A DNA stretch of 64,000 nucleotides from Branchiostoma floridae (GCF_000003815.2 NC_049984.1:7664402-7728401), one strand, 5' to 3'. Positions 38,616 through 51,476 are shown, counted from the first letter of the stretch. Notes: generated by a model not told the origin, from the letters alone. Numbers and translations: made by a program.

Positions 38616-38988
38616 AAGGGCTCTAGCCAGCGTCCTTTTTCCATCAAAAATGGAACTCTGCTGCGTGTGACCGAAAATTTTCAATCTCCTTGATGGAAAA
38701 AGAGTGTGGGTAAGGATTTAAAAAACGACAACACGGAATCTGATAAGCAAGTTAACAAACACCAAAACCTCATACTATCATAGAAGGAAATTTGAAATAA
38801 AATCTCGGTTTGAATTTTCTACTATTTTCTTTATCAACATCTACTTGTTCACAACAACATGGGCTGCAATATTGTTGTTAGCCCTCAAATTTGACCAATC
38901 CCGTGGCAAGACATTGTCAATTAATTTTTTGAAGGATTTTTCCGTCAATGGAAATTGGGCAGGTGGAAAAAAATTCAAGCTGGCCCTG
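38616..38988. mobile_element. hAT-type MITE (373 bp)
   Basis: The left terminus AAGGGCTCTAGCCAGC and right terminus GCTGGCCCTG are inverted. Inner GTCCTTTTTCC and GGTGGAAAAA extend the structure. It is flanked by GGTCCGTC (38608-38615) and GGTCCATC (38989-38996), an 8-bp target duplication with one mismatch. Non-coding. The first base is A instead of the usual C of CAGGG ends. Confidence 0.8.
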
Positions 38989-40627
38989 GGTCCATCCTAG
39001 TGTGGGCTGTGAGTAGATTAGACATCACAGTCCTTCTCTGGTATCAAAACAAACAGGACAAGGAGACTTAGTAACCAGGTACCAGGCTACATGTGTATTA
39101 CAGTCCAGTCTTACACAGCCAGCACTTACTGTACAATCCTTAAGGCAATTTACCAGTTATGCGAAACAAACTCTGCAAGCTTCAAGTTGCTTTCTGGTCA
39201 AAATCAAATCTACAAGTGACAAATCTGCACTCGACCACACCTCTGTTGTGGGGTGTAAAAAAATCACAAGCTATTTGATACAGCTGTCAGAAAATTTACA
39301 CAGGTGTACATTCCACAGCAACTTGGAAGGCAAATCAGAACCAAGGACATGTCTTATATTCTGAGTAGAATAACATGTATGTTTGACACAATGGTAGGTA
39401 TCTTTGCACCAAGCAAAAGGGCGTCACATGTAACAGGTGATGAAATGGAATGAGGTAAGACCACCGCAGGTTGGATGTAGTATTAGACGTCTAGACACAA
39501 ATACAGTGTAAATCCTTGGTGTAAAGACTATTTTAGAGTTTTCTTTGCCTGTCTGTGGCGTTTCAAGCAGTTCTAATTATTGGTGCCTATGTTGGTTACA
39601 TGAAAGGTGCCTGGGGTATAAGGTTCAGTTTGAACTTGGCATTTGCACTGCTTTTACAACAAAGGTTACAAACCAAAGTGAAACAATAGAAAAAGATGGA
39701 TCATTGAATGATATTTCAAATTTACATTCCTTTAGTTGACCAAAATGAAATGAATTTTTCCAAATACAAATCAGTACAAATTGATACTTTCTCCATTCAA
39801 TTCAACTTATTCTTTTTAAGCAGATAAATAACACCCTTGCGAAAAAAGACCACTAACATAACATTTGATGCTAATTTATGTTCTGGACTTCAAGAATCCA
39901 CTCTAAAAACCTCTTTTAAAGGGATTTCACATATTTTAGATTTTTTCATTAATGTCATCTGATGGATGACATCGTTTGGGCATCCAAAAATGGATGGGAA
40001 ACTGCATACACTTGCTTATTTTGCAGCTTTTTTGGCATGATTTTATGTATGGTCTCAAACTTTTGGGGGTAAACGGATGAAAATTGATGAGCACACCAAT
40101 GTCATTCATATAATCATGCCAGCCAAACTAATGAATAAAATTAATAAATAAAGTCAGCCTGGTGCTACTCCTAATTTTACTTTCCCTTGGTCTTGCCTGT
40201 ATACAATACCATCCTGTGATTGACCAGACTGCATTTTCTCTAAAATCTGACGGATCCATTCACTAATCCATCAGTTTCTCTCTCCAAAGAAATGAAGTAT
40301 CATCAACAGTATCTTTTCCAACCCATTGATTTCAAGGCCAGAATAATAATCACCTACGCAACAAATCATGGTAGGTAAAACGCTATACGGAACATTAAGG
40401 CTGTGTCTGTAATAACCAATACTCTCCTTGGACCCACCTTAAGAACACTTAAGCACAAAGTTGACAGTCGCTATCTTAAGTGGCAGCGACGGTGAATATT
40501 TCATGACAATTTTAAGGTTCTGATATTCAGTGGGGACGTGATAAATGATACGGCACACTCCAACCCATTTAACGGGGTTGGATGTGAGAGGAGCTCTGGG
40601 CTGAAATGATCTACCAACGAGTTCAGT

Positions 40628-40800
40628 GCTCAAAATATTTTATTTTCAGCCGTGTTGCTCAGGCGGCAATATGAGTCAAAAGCCAGGTTGCACCATCAAC
40701 ATTTTAGGTTGCTGCAGTTCCAAGGTATCATTTTCTTTAAATCAGCTTCTTATCCATTATCTTTTCTTCCAGTTACATGTAACTTCTTACTGTATGTGTT
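40628..40800 (+). repeat. Second copy of the 4.7-kb dispersed repeat, uninterrupted
   Basis: Homologous along about 140 bases to 4745-4880, with shared GAGTCAAAAGCCA, AACATTT and TTTTCTTCCAG-TACATGTAAC. It lacks the Harbinger MITE and so gives the empty site. Confidence 0.7.
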
Positions 40801-40849
40801 ATCTAATCAAGAATTGAAGAAATGAATACAAAATCTTATGCACATAGGT

Positions 40850-40866
40850 GGGGGGGGGGGGGGGGG
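40850..40866 (+). repeat. Homopolymer run of 17 G
   Basis: Seventeen consecutive G. Prone to length error in sequencing, to polymerase slippage and to quadruplex formation. Confidence 0.95.
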
Positions 40867-41527
40867 AAAGTGGTGTTCTAACTGCAAAATTTCAGGCTGT
40901 GCACTGCACTGCCCTACCTTGATTTAAAATCAAGTATGGCCAAGCAAAATCATCATCATATCGTTCCGTGCCAGTACTGCAGCTAGGCCAAGCAAAATGG
41001 GGTTGCCTTTGCAAGTGCGCAAGTGGGTATTTCAAGCACTGGAGCTACAGAGCTTTTCCTGCTGAGCAGAATGGCTGCCCTGTCCTTAAATCTGGGGCAT
41101 GGTCGTGGCACTTGATACTGGCACATTAAGTTAGTAACTAATATTCACTTGCAAAAAGCATGAGAATAATAACAGAACAATACCCTCTTTTCTAAATGAC
41201 TGATTGCTTCAAAGTACAATTCATGATACAAGTAATTTTTAAAATTTTGGATAGGTGATAAAAAAGTGCATTATACAAAATGTAAGGCGTGTGTGTGTGT
41301 TGTGCTTGAGTGTGTAATTGATGAAACATTTGTACGTAATTGCTATGCAGAAATAACAATAGATGTTTGAGTTCATGCATATCACAAATTAGCCTCCTGG
41401 CTACCTTATCAGGAAGTCTAGACACAACACAATGAATATATATAGAGCAAAATCATCACATCACCTTTGACCTTTAAGGTGACCTCTGACCTGGACCATG
41501 CCTGATTATTCCAGACAGAATCTGATT

Positions 41528-42503
41528 ACTTGACAGACTACAGTACAAACACTGATGAGATGAATATCAGACACATTGATGAGGGGGTGGCTGTGAGGAC
41601 AGCCTGTAGCTTACCATTCCACCTTCTCCAAGTAGGACTTGTCTTCAGAAGTGTTGTTACGTTTATGGTTTTGTTTGTCGGTGTACATGCAGCTAGATAT
41701 TTATCTACTTGACAGACTACGGTACAAACATTGATGAGATGAAAATCAGACACATTGATGAGGGGGTGGCTATGAGGACAGCCTGTAGCTTCCCATTCCA
41801 GCTGCAGTTGTCCATCTGTTACCGCTCAGATGGCCTCACCTACAAGTCCATCAGAAGGCCATTCCACCCACGTACGGTCCATCACAAGACATCCTTACTT
41901 CTCACCGAGATTACCTGCCTAAGGAGGGTACTTTCTGCTCCGCCGTTGACAGATGTTCCTCTTGAAGCATCAACATCAGATTCGGCAACAAGGATTGACC
42001 TCTGACCAAAACAGGTTCTGCATTTTCCTTATAAACCCTTAATGGACATGATATGTTTTTTTGGAAACGTCAAGATACTAAAAGATATACTTTCCTGAAA
42101 CATGAACACTTGGAGATGTGAAGAATCGCTCTTCAAAACTTAATGTCTTTGAGTCATTATTTCAATACCTTACAGGGATATGTATCCATCAAATTGTGGC
42201 CGTCAACATTAGTGAGAGAATTCCAACTGCTATATTGTGTCAAGGGAAAAAAACCTTCTGATATACTTATTATGTTTTTTGATATGGAAAGTGACAGTGA
42301 AAGAAGCACAGTTTGTACTGAGGGGTGGTCCAGGAATATTTTGTCGTACTGGCCAACTGAGCCATAGCAACGGACACCACATCAAGAAGCACAGGGTTTC
42401 AGTGGCTAAAATAATCACCTTCTCCAAGTAAGACTTGTCTTCAGAAGTATTGTTACGTTTATGGTTTGTTTGTCAGTGTACATGCAGCTAGATATTTATC
42501 TAT
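41528..42503 (+). repeat. Duplicated P-Q unit with a 616-bp indel
   Basis: Segment P (ACTTGACAGACTAC ... TTACCATTCCA) occurs at 41528-41620 and 41707-41800. Segment Q (ACCTTCTCCAAGTA ... GATATTTATCTA) occurs at 41621-41706 and 42417-42503. In copy 1, P and Q abut; in copy 2 they are separated by 41801-42416. P is open in the same frame in both copies (TDY-TN-DEM-IRHIDEGVA), but I do not recognise a protein. Confidence 0.8.
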
Positions 42504-43643
42504 ATGGAAGCTGGGGCTAATCCAGATATCAAACTTTTGCCGGTGGATCCATGGAATTTTTTTTACCCATATGTCAAAGCAGCAGGATTGCTTACCACAA
42601 ACGCCACTTGGGCATCATTTACACCTAAGGTTAGCAGTTTACCATTGCTAAGTACTTAACGTTTTCTTGATTTCTAAAAAAATCATAAGTGAAAATACCA
42701 TCCATAGAAATGATTTAAGATAGCCTAATATCTTTCTACGTTCCTCCTAGAACATCAAATCATAAAACATGTCTACAAGCAGATAATAATAATCATGGCA
42801 TCTGGACCATGTCTGACCATAAACTCATCATGCCAATTTTCCAGGCAATCAATCAGGTAGGCTATAAAAAGATACGGTACTTAGCTACAACTGGAGCAAT
42901 TAAAAAAGAAAGAAAGAATCAAGAGTAAAAGATACAGTATTCCATGTTAAGATACTGAATCGTTATTTCTTGTGGTGACATGATTTTCTGGTAGAAGGGC
43001 AAAGGAGGTTTTTTTGCTGCAATTTTTGTTGTAAAAATAAAAAGAAATACATTTTCTTGCTGTCATGATTTTGCATCCAAACATTTTAATTAAGACCTAA
43101 AAAGACTGTAATATACATCACATATTTCATTATTATTTTCATTTCCATTTTTGCTGTCACTAAAAACTGATGCAAGACACAAAGATGGATGGCTGAATCC
43201 AAAAACTGCCTTTGACTACAGACCAAAGAATAAACGTCCACGGAAAGACACTTTGAGTATGGGCAGACTTGACAGGATCTTAGAACCAGATTTAGACACA
43301 ATGCTCGTGACTGGAAAGCCTATCTGAAGAAGATGAAAGATGTAGAAGCTACACAAATTCATACTTACATTCCGCCCTGCATGTGTGGCAATATTATTTT
43401 TTATCTACCATCTATGCATTTGATGTAATAATTGTTTCGTTTTTTTGGCAACTGTTCAAATCCAAAAGGTGCGTCTACCCCTTGCCCATGACCTAATAGC
43501 AACATGATCATGAGATCCATCATCAGGACTACTGCACGAACTCGGCCCCATTAAGATTACATCATGTTGTGAAGTCCCTATCTTTCTGCTGCACTATCTG
43601 GTCGTACCATCGCACTATAAACATGTATGCCTGGAACGTGAAG

Positions 43644-43997
43644 CAGGGCTCGAAATACTGGGTTTTTGTGCACCCAAAATTGGAGCTGTGCACCCAATTT
43701 TTTTCTGTGGGTACACCCTAATATTTTGATAGGCTTATGTATGTTAAGATGTCAGTATACTAAGTAAACACCATATTCTTGACATCTGTGAGTTAGAAAG
43801 ATAATAAAATGACTGTCATATAGTACTTCCGATTTCTGAAGTTACTAATAACTAATTATAATAAGTAGGTTTGCAATTATGTTATTCTGATATTCTACTT
43901 TATTTTATGTGGTGCACCCAAAAATATTTTGGTGCACCCAATTTTCTAGTTTGGGTGCACCAGTGCACCTATTCCCAAAAATGAATTTCGAGCCCTG
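43644..43997. mobile_element. hAT-type MITE, CAGGGCTCGAAAT termini (354 bp)
   Basis: The ends CAGGGCTCGAAAT and ATTTCGAGCCCTG are perfect 13-bp inverted repeats. Inside, GTGCACCCAA-like motifs recur near both ends (GTGCACCCAAAAT, GGTGCACCCAAAAAT). Flanks CGTGAAGC and GCTGAAGC share 6 of 8 bases, a decayed hAT-type duplication. A partial relative starts at 58077. Confidence 0.75.
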
Positions 43998-45656
43998 CTG
44001 AAGCTTGCACGATTGCTCTGACATGTACAATCTTTGAGTCTATTATTCACAGCAGAACCTGGACTGGACAGAAGTAACGGTTGTTCTCACCCTCTTTTAT
44101 CTCACTAAAGGCCTTTGTATCGGCGAACTGAAAGAGAAGGTCTTACCAGGGGCAATAACAGATACGAGCTGCCTAATGTCCTACCAGCGATAGAGATATG
44201 GAAGGGAGAGAGAATCACTGCTGACTCTATCATACAGGTCTCAAAAATGCAGCTATCACATATCAATGTCAGAATATTTCTCTTAATCAAGAAGGTATTG
44301 ACATATCTCCATAATATATGATCAAAATCTAATAATTACGAGATGCTGATGACCATAGCATGTCCAGTACAGTAACTTCTGTGATAAATTAATATGTAAA
44401 TGATTCGTGGATATACATGTAGATGCCAGGCTCATTATTTCCCAATTTACATTGATATGAATATGATATTTCCACTTAACACTACCACATCATATCGGTT
44501 TATCACACAAATTACATACTTATTTTCTATTTTGCAAAGTTACAATATCCGTCCAGAAGAAATTACCACTAGCAATAAACTTGTTCATCTTTCCAACTGC
44601 ATAAGGTACATGGTGCCTTCACCTTTGACATATTACCCATGATGCATTTCACTGTGCATGTGCAGTTGGAACCATGAGCAGGCTTATTGTTCAAATTTAC
44701 TAATTAATCAGATAAATGCATATACTGTAACCATAAAAGCTTGAGACCAGACAGAAATACTTGTAAATGTGATAGCGCATCATAAAATTGTCTTGTTGCA
44801 CTAGTCACGATAAAACCGTTATTTTTCATCAACTTGCACGCTCATGCCAGCTACATTCTCTAATTGTACGAAACAGCAGTGAGACAAAGAGCCACAAAAT
44901 TCATGTTTTAGGTAATAATGTTTGACAATCCAACTTTATTAACCATAAGACAGCAGTCCTCCTTTGTCCCACATGTTCACTGTGCTTGACTAGAAACAAG
45001 AAAAATTCAATCGGGGGTACACAGGGTGGGTTCTACTATGCAATGTCTCTCCATTTGTCCAGCATTCCTCATGCAAACTTACTGTTATTGTATGCCATTA
45101 AAAACTCACTTTACCTGGCGACTGCAACTAATAATGGTACCCAGTGCTCACATGATGATGCCAACCCGACTGGACCATTTTCTCCTGACTAAGAGACTTA
45201 ATGCATCCTTGGCTGCACGCTGACTTCGTCCCCACCTGTTGGCCAAATAATGAGATGCTGCCCTATACGTTTTCACCGCTACCTTATTATTCCCAGTCAT
45301 AACTGACATATTAGTACCCTCACTTAGACAAGCCCTATAAAACTTTCTTACAGGCTGTGTGTAAATCAAAGCTATGGCAGCAGTTGGCTAATTGCACTGG
45401 GTGATGCGTAGGTCTCAGCACACTCACCGTACGGGGGATTCATGTTTCAAAGGGTGTACCATCATTTGAAAAATAAATAATGATTGAGTGTATGCATTCT
45501 GCTGCTCAGTGAAGAAAAAAAAAGGAATCTGATTTGATATGGTAATGCTGGGGTCAAATTTCCAAACCAGCACCTGGACAGGCAGTTTGTAGGAACAAGA
45601 AATAAGATATAAAAGACAACCTAACAGTAACACACAAAACATGAAAAACAGTCATT

Positions 45657-46730
45657 ACCTCCATGAAATGTCATGGAGGTTATATTTTACCCCGCGTTTG
45701 TCTGTCTGTCTGTCTGTCTGTGTGTGTGTAAACAAAATAACTCATGAACGGTTGGGTGGATTGGTTTCATACTTGGTCTGTTGGTAGTGTCTGACGAAAG
45801 CTGGAAATGATTAGATTTTGGACCCCCTAGCGACTCCCCTTGGTACTGCAGCGCAACTTCCGTTTTTGCTATCTCGGTGTTCTGAACATGCCATGGTCAC
45901 GATTTTTTAGTATTAGACAGCTCTTGTGCTCAGGAAAAAATGACATAAGTTTGGGCCCCCTAGCGTCTAGTTTTGGGATAGCAGGGGCATTTTTGTCAAA
46001 AACTTCTGACGAGGATAACTCAAGAAGGGAACAACGGATTTTCATGATTTTTGGTATGTAGGTACCTTAGACAATGTTGTACAAGATAAAATACTAATCA
46101 TGCAAAACAGGAGTACATTTGCATAATTAATGAAAATATCCTATCATAGCAGTTTTTTCAATTTATCTCTTGTCGCGGACGTGACATGGTCGTGACATTT
46201 AAGTGGTAGATAGCTGTTAGCGTCATGAAAAAGTGGGGCAAGTTTCAGTCCCCTAACATTTAATTGTGGGACTGCAGGGGCGTTTTTGTCAAGACACTCC
46301 AAAGAGGATAACTGCAGAAAGGAACGACGGATTGCCTGCATTTTAGGCATGCAGGTAGCTTAGGCAAAGATGTTAATAATGATATACATGTTATGCAAAT
46401 GAGGACTTAATTTGCATAATTAATGAGGAAATTGTATAGTTCCATTGTTTTCAATAACTGGACCTCAATTCATGTAACACATGTTAATTATGATAGGTGG
46501 AATATAAGCAGATACCAAATATGGTAATGAGGAACTTATTTGCATAATTTATGTAAAATTTCAAAACCGCTTTATGATCAATAATGGGAATTTTATAATT
46601 GTGACATGTGTACGTTAGTCAATGATGAACAACACCATGCATAAATTATGTTAATGTGTTGGTCAATTGCATGAAATTTACGAAAGCTCTAAATTTTCAT
46701 GGAGGTATGAGGTCGCCGAACTCTAGTTTG
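45657..46730. mobile_element. Palindrome-ended 1-kb repeat element with internal tandem units
   Basis: It opens with the hairpin ACCTCCATGA-AATG-TCATGGAGGT (45657-45680) and closes with TCATGGAGGT (46697-46706) followed by ATGAGGTCGCCGAACTCTAG. A (GTCT)n tract follows the left end. Internally, CCCCCTAGCG/CCCCTAACAT, GGGGC-TTTTTGTCAA, GAGGATAACT and GGAAC-ACGGATT recur with a period near 294 bases (45956 and 46250), and the start is a more diverged unit. No coding capacity is seen. The class is unknown; it resembles a widespread invertebrate repeat type. Confidence 0.65.
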
Positions 46731-49700
46731 TTTGTATTTCTTGATACCCAGGAATAGTTTCATTTTTTTGTTCTGAAATATGACCCTAGCATCATCGCTA
46801 GAGGTGGTCAGATGCTGATTTAGGGTCATTTTTTTGGAAGCGACCAGAAGAATGTGTCTAAATGAGAAGAATTCTTTTCAAATACTTGAGTATTCATTTG
46901 GTTGTTAATAATAGTTGATTGATGATAATATATTATACACAGTGAAGCGTCATAGTAACAGTGTTATCCAGAATATCCCACAAGTGTTGCAATCTGATTT
47001 TAAAAAATCATATTATCGTACGGTACGAGTGGGTCTTACGATTTAACACACCTGGTTCTCTGACGAGTGAGTTACCGACTTGAAGTACCTCAAAATTATG
47101 GGAAAAGTTACGAGGGGCTGGAAGATGAAGGTGCCGCACTAAAATCAATCTCCAGGCGGATTACTCTAACTCTTACCCCGCAGTCAAGGGTTGAGAACCT
47201 AATTTAGGGAAGGCGTACCGGAGGTGAGCTGTTCTCAGGACTTCATCAGTTGGTCCTCGTTCTCATCAATGGAAGAAAGCGGGCTGTTACAGAGGTCACC
47301 GAGTTGGGCTGGTGAGTTCATTCATATACAATACCCACCCAAAATACCTAGCCTTGGAGGAGGGTCCAAGGGAGCGAAGCAGACTGGATAGATGTTTACC
47401 AAGACATGATGCATTAATCAACGAAATTCAGATTTTTCTATAATTAACGGAAACTCTAGCATCCCCCTCTTTCCCTAAGGTCTCATCCCCCCTCTTTCCC
47501 TTTGCCAAAAATGGAAAATTCAGACCGTCCATTATCATCAGTCCACAGATGGCCAGTCTTCAAATGTAGCATACTAACCAAAATTTGACCTTCAAAAGCC
47601 ATTGTCAAATTTTCTATAACTCCACACAACCCCCCTTGCTTATCCCCTTGCATTGCCCTCACTTAAAAAAAATATCCCTGAAAACGCTTCTTTCTAGTTC
47701 CTGGCAAGGAGTACATAGGTACATTTGGATGCTGAAATACTGACATACAATGTACATGTACAAGGTAAAGATACTGACAAAGCAACATCAGAACCGTTAT
47801 ACTTGCAGGATATACCACTAAAAAATCACACCAGAACACAAGATATCAAAAGCGGTAGTTCTGCAGCAATACAGTAGAAAGACGCCAGGAAGGCCGGTAT
47901 CAAAATTTTCCTCATCTCTACTTTTCTCATTTCCTCTTTCCTATCAAAGGCATCTATCCACAGCTTCTCGATTTATGCTCTCTACAAACAGCACTGAAAA
48001 TATAACCTTGGCAAAGTAAATACGCGGTATGTCATTTGTAAGCAGCTGTAGTGTCACACTAACTTGTACATGTAGAAGATACATCACATCACTCACCTTA
48101 ATCTCAGCCGAAGTAAAATATGTGCTGAGGACAGTCTACATCACATGTGCCCATGCATCTATCTGTCATCCGACTCGTCTTGCCCAGAAGGTAATAATTA
48201 CACCTACCAGGGAAAAATCCGCCGACGTGGCAGTTTCCTCGGCAGGTACGGATTATGGACTCCAAAATTGCGGGAGGCGGATACACGTGTGGAAGTACAA
48301 GTAACTGTAATTAGAATTGGAACAGAGCTGTGTCCTACCATGGATGCTGCACACGTAGTGGGGCTCAAAATACCACCGTATGTGCAGGTTAGGGCAGGTA
48401 TCACTGGAGCTGTGCAGGTATATCTTATACATTTTTGTACGTCTGCCTGGCCTGCACCAAGCTTGCACCGGCTCATAACACATGTAAAACAAGCCTACCA
48501 TACTAGTAGCAGTCACATGGGCTAGGAAAAAAGGTAAAGGTCGAAAAAGGATGAAGCGTGACACTTTTTTGTTTGTTAGCTAGAAGTGCAACGGGCTTCC
48601 GTATTAAGCCAAGCATACTGGTTCACCCCTACTCTTCTTGACAAGTGTGTTGGGTTCTTTTACATGCTAAGGTTTGACCCCATAAACCCCCTCAAACACA
48701 AGGCCCCTAGCATCATATCCCCATCCAACAGGGCGAGGTGACTCTTTTCCAACCGTGTCCAGACTCGGTCACCAATGTAGCATCTAAAAAATGTCTTGAA
48801 TTCTTCACAGAAGCAACGTTCAGATAACGTAAGATACTACCGGGAACATACAAACATATGACCAGAAACATTGTTTTTTGTTGGAATCAAAAGGATACAA
48901 AATTTCGAGGTGTAAGTAAAAGTTATCTGGTGCTGGGGATTTTTTGATAGTACATGTTCTAGTGCAGGTTTGCAGAGAAATAAAAATATTTTGAGCCCCG
49001 AAATTGAATCAACCTCAAAAAATGTATCAAATGAACTCTGTTCTTAATGATATATTCATGGCAACAAATGATATTACAAATACGATCATCAAATTTTGAA
49101 ATATGTCCCCATGGGATGCCAAGAGCGTAGTCTAATAATGCTAAAATATTACGCTTTCTAACAAAATTAAAATCTGTTACCAATGTTATAATCAGCTGTC
49201 ATATATGAAGCTTCAGAAAATACAATTTTGTCCTTCAATATGATACAATTATAAGGCATCACAGGGACGTCTTATTAACGGGCAGAAAGTTTGGGCAATC
49301 ATGTACAAGTATCGTGTACGCTATAAACACAATGACAATAGCAAGTCATGTATCATTATTCATTTAAAATAAATAAAATAAGCTACATAAAATAATATTA
49401 GCTATATTTTTTCCATGAGTACCTTGGCAATAAATCAATAAAGACTATTAATGAAGAGGCCATAAAACATAGAGCATCTACATTCATGTTACATGGAGTT
49501 GTAGATGACATCCTTTGGCGGGGGAAGGACTTCGATAACATTTACTTTGGCACAATACTTTTCAAGTAGCGTTATCACTGACTGCAATATAGTATTTAAG
49601 TATTGCACAAATCAATATCATTAAAACATACATACAGAAGTAGACATTAACAACTACATGTACTGGTTAGCAAAAACTGTAAATTGTGGATTCATAATTC

Positions 49701-50399
49701 ATCTACTAAGTCAAATCTAATGACATACATTAGATACCATTTTTTGTACATCCTCTTAGAATTTGTGCAAGATGGTTCCATGTAAAGGAGCAGTTACCAA
49801 CCACCTTGCACATATATGACATTTTTTTTAACCATTCTCAGATCTGCCGTAGGTTTCAAAACACAGGCCATATGCATCATGAGTTGTAACATATATAGAT
49901 AATTGTAATAATGTCGAGCTTCTGTACCACTACAGTATACATGCTGCGCAGTAGATAAGAATAATGACAGAGAATGTCATGATAGAATAACAGGCTTTGA
50001 AAATATCACCAATACAAAGTACAAAGATGAACACGGACTCTTATATAGAGAGGTAGCATTCTTCAACAGATACAGCACACATAGACCACACATCCGTAGT
50101 ATAAATACCGGTAACAACAGAAGTACCGATGAGCCACATCTCACAGTAAGACCTGATGCGGCTCCACAGCTCGTAGATAACAAAGTGTCGTCTGTGGCTG
50201 ACTAACAAGATTGGTGGGCTCACCTTGCCTGGAATCCTTCCTGTAGACAGCATCATTAATCAGGGACCCGGCACGGATGGGCCTTTCTTTTTATGAGGAT
50301 TTCTGAAGCAGCCAACGGCCTGCAAAGTGTATCTGTGGACAGCCTCCGACACACAAGACACACCACCATCCTCTTTCAAAGCTACCACCTAAGCCCCCT

Positions 50400-51370
50400 T
50401 ATACATATACAAATGGAACGGGCTAGCTAATGTCCCATTGGATGGATCAGGACGGAGGGGAGAAGTGATGGGTAAATACCCGGGCTTGGTTATCTTGTTG
50501 CAGCACACCATTATTTACCCATGCCGGGGACCGTAATCACATGCTCATATTTAATGTGGCGGGGACGAAACGATCATTTGCCAAGGGACAGGCGTGCATT
50601 TAGGCTGGATGGCAGGTTGTACCCTGGGGGCTGTGCCATACCATTACCACCCCGGCATTATGCGCCTCACGTTCATTACGAAACCCTGCTCGCCAACCCG
50701 CACACATTACCCCCATACCACCGATATTACATCCCCGACCCTTTGGCACTTAGCAATGTCATCTGTTACACCCCGTTCTCCATCCACCAGCCGTACCGCG
50801 AGGTGTGGCCGGGACACTGAATTATACAGTGCTACAGCGGGGGCAATCAGGGATCAGGGATTTCGTCCAGTGTCCACTCCTCCCCGATATTAGGCCGCGA
50901 ACAGGTGGCAAATTTGGCACGTCGTGCGGAGTCGATAATCTTCACCGTCCTCCCCGGACGGCACATCTTCGCGTCAGATGTGATCACGGTCTCCGGTTGA
51001 TCACCATTTATTTGCAAGCGAATGACCCGACTTATGTAGATACAGGGCTATCATCTAATTCACAAACAGTGAGTAATTGCGCGTCGGCAGATGCGCGTAT
51101 GTCACCAGCACCCCATGGCGGACCGTGTGCCAAACGATGGGGACGTGCGAGCCCACCAACACATTACCCAGCAAGCCGTCCGCATCGGCACAACAAGATA
51201 TATGGCAGCTGTAACTGCTGCTATTTTTCGGACACATGCAATTGGCTGTTAAGGGATCCGTGTCCAGTCTCCTATGTCACATCCCACCATGCGACTGTCC
51301 ACCCATTTAACAACTTCCCATCAAATCGCCCTGCAAATTCGAGGCGGTGGTGATAAAAAGCGGGGACACT
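50400..51370. other. CpG-rich intronic block abutting an exon
   Basis: Dense CG dinucleotides and high GC directly downstream (in gene sense) of the exon at 51374, in contrast to AT-rich intron further left. Overlapping frames of up to 182 codons (50805-51353, plus strand) follow from the GC bias; none looks like a protein. It may be regulatory or an unmethylated island. Confidence 0.3.
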
Positions 51371-51373
51371 TAC

Positions 51374-51476
51374 CGATCCTTTTCAGCGTCCTCCTCACCC
51401 GACGTTGTGGAGTCACCCGTTTGACGTTGGGGTGGTCCTCCAGCGCATCCCGTCCGGCCTGGGCCCGCTCTCGCAG
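51374..51476 (-). CDS. MBTPS1: MBTPS1 exon, central prodomain with B-type autocleavage region
   Basis: This exon encodes 34 full codons beginning LRERAQAGRDALEDHPNVK and continuing RVTPQRRVRRTLKRI. LEDHPN and KRVTPQR match human S1P residues about 106-139. The acceptor is TTCTGCAG and the donor ATCG|GTAAGTG; phase runs 0 to 1. The exon covers the region where human S1P self-cleaves at RKVF133 and RSLK137. Here the first site reads RRVR, with an Arg replacing the P1 Phe, while the second (RTLK) is kept. The preceding intron is 9.9 kb and the following one 18.4 kb. The immediate downstream intron is unusually CpG-rich. Confidence is high because length and phase both fit the neighbouring exons exactly. 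Confidence 0.94.

Larger units (their letters stand above)
33016..51373 (-). other. MBTPS1 intron (18.4 kb), the main repeat-bearing intron
   Basis: This is the largest intron in the window. It contains three SINEs, a truncated LINE, five MITE-like or older repeat copies, a P-Q duplication, a 1-kb palindrome-ended element, a 17-base G run and a 100-N gap. A GC- and CpG-rich block occupies about its first kilobase next to the exon at 51374. The unlisted stretches at 33.5-36.3, 39.0-40.6, 42.5-43.6, 44.0-45.6 and 46.8-50.4 kb are AT-rich sequence without recognised features. Confidence 0.8.

Noticed and set aside
48145-48525. 126-codon plus-strand frame with overlapping antisense frames
   Set aside because: Several overlapping frames on both strands, none with family features or codon bias distinguishable from intron.
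50805-51353. 182-codon plus-strand open frame
   Set aside because: It lies in CpG-rich sequence antisense to the MBTPS1 intron. Other long frames overlap it in different phases, and its translation shows no domain, low-complexity logic or splice context.
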